Of a stretch of 7,269 nucleotides of DNA, positions 6,063 to 7,269 are shown piece after piece; positions within the stretch are counted from its first letter, which is position 1, and every line of letters begins with the position of its first letter. The notes beneath the pieces are model-generated. The model worked only from the letters and a program-made list of their open reading frames with translations, did no database searches and was not told where the DNA came from. The stretch is from F23-B02 sp963610045 (GTDB lineage: Bacteria; Bacillota; Clostridia; Oscillospirales; Oscillospiraceae): positions 1 to 7,269 of the forward strand of contig CAVDMS010000079.1 of assembly GCA_963610045.1 (NCBI GenBank), read 5' to 3'. The position numbers and the translations under genes were made by a program.

Positions 6063-6761
6063 ATGAAAAAATTCAAAAGAATAGCGGCTCTTCTCCTCGC
6101 GCTCGTTATGGTATTTGCTCTCTGCGCCTGCTCCGACAGCGGCAATGGCAAGGATAAGGACAACGACAAGGATGATGTCAAGAAGGAAGAAGTCAAGAAA
6201 GACGACTCTGAGCTTATCGTCGGCACTTGGGAAGCTGCCGTCAACATCGGTGACGAGCTTGAGGAAACCCTCGAGTCCGATATGGATATGGCAGAGCTTA
6301 TGTCCTACTTTGATTTCAGCGACATCAACATCACCATGCAGCTCGTATTCGACAAAGACGGCAGCTACTCCGTGTCCTACGTTGACGACGGCTCAAGCAA
6401 AAAGATCGAAAAGGCTTTCAGAGACGGCTTTGTCGAAATGTTCAACGCCCTCCTCGCAGACTCCGGCTACACCCTTGCCGATGTCGCCGAGCAGGAAAAC
6501 ATGACCGAGGATGAGTACCTTGACGCTATGGTCGAGATCGCAATGCAGTCCGTCAATTCGCTCTACAGCGAGATCTCCGCAGGCTCCTATGAGATCGAAG
6601 ACGGTAAGCTCTACATGATCATGGATGGCGACGAAAAGGATGACGACACCTACACCACCTATGAGCTGAGCAAGAGCAAGCTCGTCCTGAAGGCATCCTA
6701 CATAGACGGCGAAAAGGAGACCGGCTCTACCTTCCCCCTCACCTTTAAGCTTGCCGACTGA
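6063..6761 (+). CDS. Secreted lipoprotein, unknown function (paralogue 2)
   Basis: This 232-residue protein starts at an ATG with GGAGG six bases upstream. The signal peptide has basic residues 2-6, a hydrophobic core and the lipobox L20-C21-A22-C23. A Lys/Asp/Glu-rich linker (about 28-49) probably acts as a flexible spacer from the membrane. The folded part begins IVGTWEA (52-58), then YFDFSDI (82-88), a strand pair around FDKDGSYSVSY (96-106), a long helical middle (about 113-168) and IEDGKLY (178-184). A C-terminal strand segment ends in PLTFKLAD. The same blocks occur in the same order in the preceding gene, while the middle regions are clearly diverged, so this is an old duplication. The product is very acidic, which suits a surface location. 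No catalytic motif is visible. The protein family could be lipocalin-like, but this is a guess from the GTW motif. Confidence 0.88.
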   Translation: MKKFKRIAALLLALVMVFALCACSDSGNGKDKDNDKDDVKKEEVKKDDSELIVGTWEAAVNIGDELEETLESDMDMAELMSYFDFSDINITMQLVFDKDGSYSVSYVDDGSSKKIEKAFRDGFVEMFNALLADSGYTLADVAEQENMTEDEYLDAMVEIAMQSVNSLYSEISAGSYEIEDGKLYMIMDGDEKDDDTYTTYELSKSKLVLKASYIDGEKETGSTFPLTFKLAD

Positions 6762-6774
6762 AACTATGTAACCG

Positions 6775-6813
6775 AAAAATGACGTCCGAATATCGGACGT
6801 CATTTTTCTTTTT
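6775..6813 (+). terminator. Bidirectional terminator shared by convergent genes
   Basis: GACGTCCGA (6781-6789) pairs with TCGGACGTC (6793-6801) across a three-base loop. Flanking AAAAAT and ATTTTT extend the stem to 15 bp. On the plus strand it runs into TTTTTCTTTTT (6803-6813). On the minus strand the T-run from 6779-6775 serves the spore-protein gene, whose stop is 20 bases from the structure. Confidence 0.93.
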
Positions 6814-6832
6814 GATATGCTCTTATCTTTGC

Positions 6833-7033
6833 TTACTTCATTCCGTTCTCGTAAGCTTCGATCATCTTCTTGACCATCTGGCCGCCGACGGAGCCCGCCT
6901 GACGGGAAGTCAGATCGCCGTTATAACCGTTCTTCAGGTTCACGCCGACTTCGTTGGCAGCTTCCATTTTGAACTTCTCCATTGCCTCGCGTGCTGCGGG
7001 GATAACAAGACGGTTACTGGAATTGTTAGACAT
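6833..7033 (-). CDS. Alpha/beta-type small acid-soluble spore protein
   Basis: This is a major DNA-binding protein of the dormant spore. It coats forespore DNA, protects it from UV and heat, and is digested by the germination protease GPR to supply amino acids. The 66-residue length is typical. The family's two conserved blocks are present. The first is ANEVGVNL (26-33), in which the GPR cut would fall after E28. The second is TSRQAGSVGGQMVKKMI (42-58), which matches the usual GSVGGxxxKxxI/V DNA-contact region. The site reads E-V-G where Phe or Ile is commoner after Glu. The ATG at 7033 is preceded by AGGAG at 10 bases. It is a single-gene unit, convergent with the second lipoprotein gene. 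Clostridia often have several such genes, so I do not give it a specific ssp letter. Confidence 0.95.
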   Translation of the reverse strand: MSNNSSNRLVIPAAREAMEKFKMEAANEVGVNLKNGYNGDLTSRQAGSVGGQMVKKMIEAYENGMK

Positions 7034-7083
7034 TCTTTTACATCTCCTTTTTGTTTTTTGGGTCTTATTTCATCGCCCGTTCT

Positions 7084-7112
7084 TATCATTGCCGCTTTTT
7101 CGCCGTCTATTC
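7084..7112 (-). promoter_or_regulatory. Candidate sigma-G promoter of the spore-protein gene
   Basis: On the minus strand GAATA (7112-7108) fits the sigma-G -35 pattern (GHATR). AATGATA (7090-7084), 17 bp later, matches the -10 pattern CATNNTA at all but the first base. The start of transcription would be near 7077, about 44 bases before the ATG. No good sigma-A promoter competes at this position. Forespore-specific expression by sigma-G is the established mode for this gene family. Confidence 0.65.
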
Positions 7113-7269
7113 GCCGAAGCCTATGCAATAATTTACAATCCGCTTTTTCGCTCGTCCTTTTTCTCCCGCTTTTGCAAAGCTTTCGTTATATATTTAAATA
7201 TGTATGTTCGCCGAAAAATTGCGTGTAATCTTTTGTTTCCGTTTTGTTTCTTTTGGTGCAACACTATAT
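7113..7269. other. Non-coding AT-rich stretch upstream of the spore-protein gene
   Basis: I see no gene with a start and ribosome binding site here. The plus strand is pyrimidine-rich, with repeated CTTTTT and TTTTG runs. ATATTTAAATAT (7190-7201) is a perfect 12-base palindrome of low complexity, and GCTTT/AAAGC around 7170-7182 forms a small inverted repeat. These may belong to the control region of a gene beyond the right edge. Confidence 0.4.

Noticed and set aside
6145..6212. Tandem repeat or microsatellite in the Lys/Asp-rich linker of the second lipoprotein
   Set aside because: The bases are purine-rich but no unit repeats regularly. It is a charged spacer, common after lipoprotein signal peptides.
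5150..6247. 365-codon open frame on the minus strand across the first lipoprotein gene and its promoter
   Set aside because: It runs antisense to a well-supported gene and through the spoIIE and lipoprotein promoters. It begins with low-complexity Ser/Leu repeats that mirror the Lys/Asp linker code, and it has no ribosome binding site.
7172..7199. Possible plus-strand promoter TTGCAA-N17-TAAATA
   Set aside because: The -10 is a poor match, the stretch is AT-rich enough for chance hits, and no downstream gene is visible before the window ends.
6779..7228. 149-codon plus-strand open frame across the spore-protein gene
   Set aside because: It starts inside a terminator stem and runs antisense to a clear spore-protein gene. 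There is no plausible ribosome binding site.

Overview
The window looks like chromosome from an endospore-forming member of the Clostridia, probably a gut-type Oscillospirales or related lineage. The evidence is two sporulation genes (a SpoIIE phosphatase and an alpha/beta-type small acid-soluble spore protein), strong GGAGG-type ribosome binding sites, G+C-rich coding sequence with AT-rich promoters, and short lipoproteins with Gram-positive signal peptides. The taxonomic placement is an inference from gene content only.

Layout from left to right. Positions 1-130 hold no gene: there is a G+C-rich hairpin of unknown role and the terminator of the next gene. A copper-exporting P1B-1 ATPase (copA) is on the minus strand at 131-2371. 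Upstream of it, still on the minus strand, lies a two-gene unit: spoIIE (2800-5133) followed by a 111-residue protein with a C-terminal membrane helix (2465-2800). The spoIIE stop and the small gene's start overlap as TGATG, so the two are probably translationally coupled. A hairpin with a seven-T run at 2408-2438 separates this unit from copA. A 190-base intergenic region then separates spoIIE from two plus-strand genes for distantly paralogous lipoproteins (5324-5965 and 6063-6761). Finally an alpha/beta-type spore protein gene (6833-7033) lies on the minus strand, convergent with the second lipoprotein gene and sharing a bidirectional terminator with it. Positions 7034-7269 hold its upstream region and no recognisable gene.

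Functionally, spoIIE and the spore-protein gene belong to different stages of one programme: SpoIIE activates sigma-F at the polar septum, and the spore protein coats DNA in the forespore late in development. The spore-protein gene has a good candidate sigma-G promoter. spoIIE has a TATAAT box with a possible -35 at 21-bp spacing, the unusual spacing known for Spo0A-activated promoters. The copper ATPase is a housekeeping metal-defence gene, and no copper sensor or chaperone gene lies beside it. The two lipoproteins have no assignable function.

The most unusual structure is regulatory. Both spoIIE and the second lipoprotein gene carry a 33-bp dyad made of 9-bp arms and a 15-base centre, with the TATAAT box inside the centre and the dyad axis 1-2 bases past the box. 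The arm sequences differ. This looks like two operators built to the same geometry, but it could be coincidence. I did not find a clear, self-contained new defence or mobile system here.
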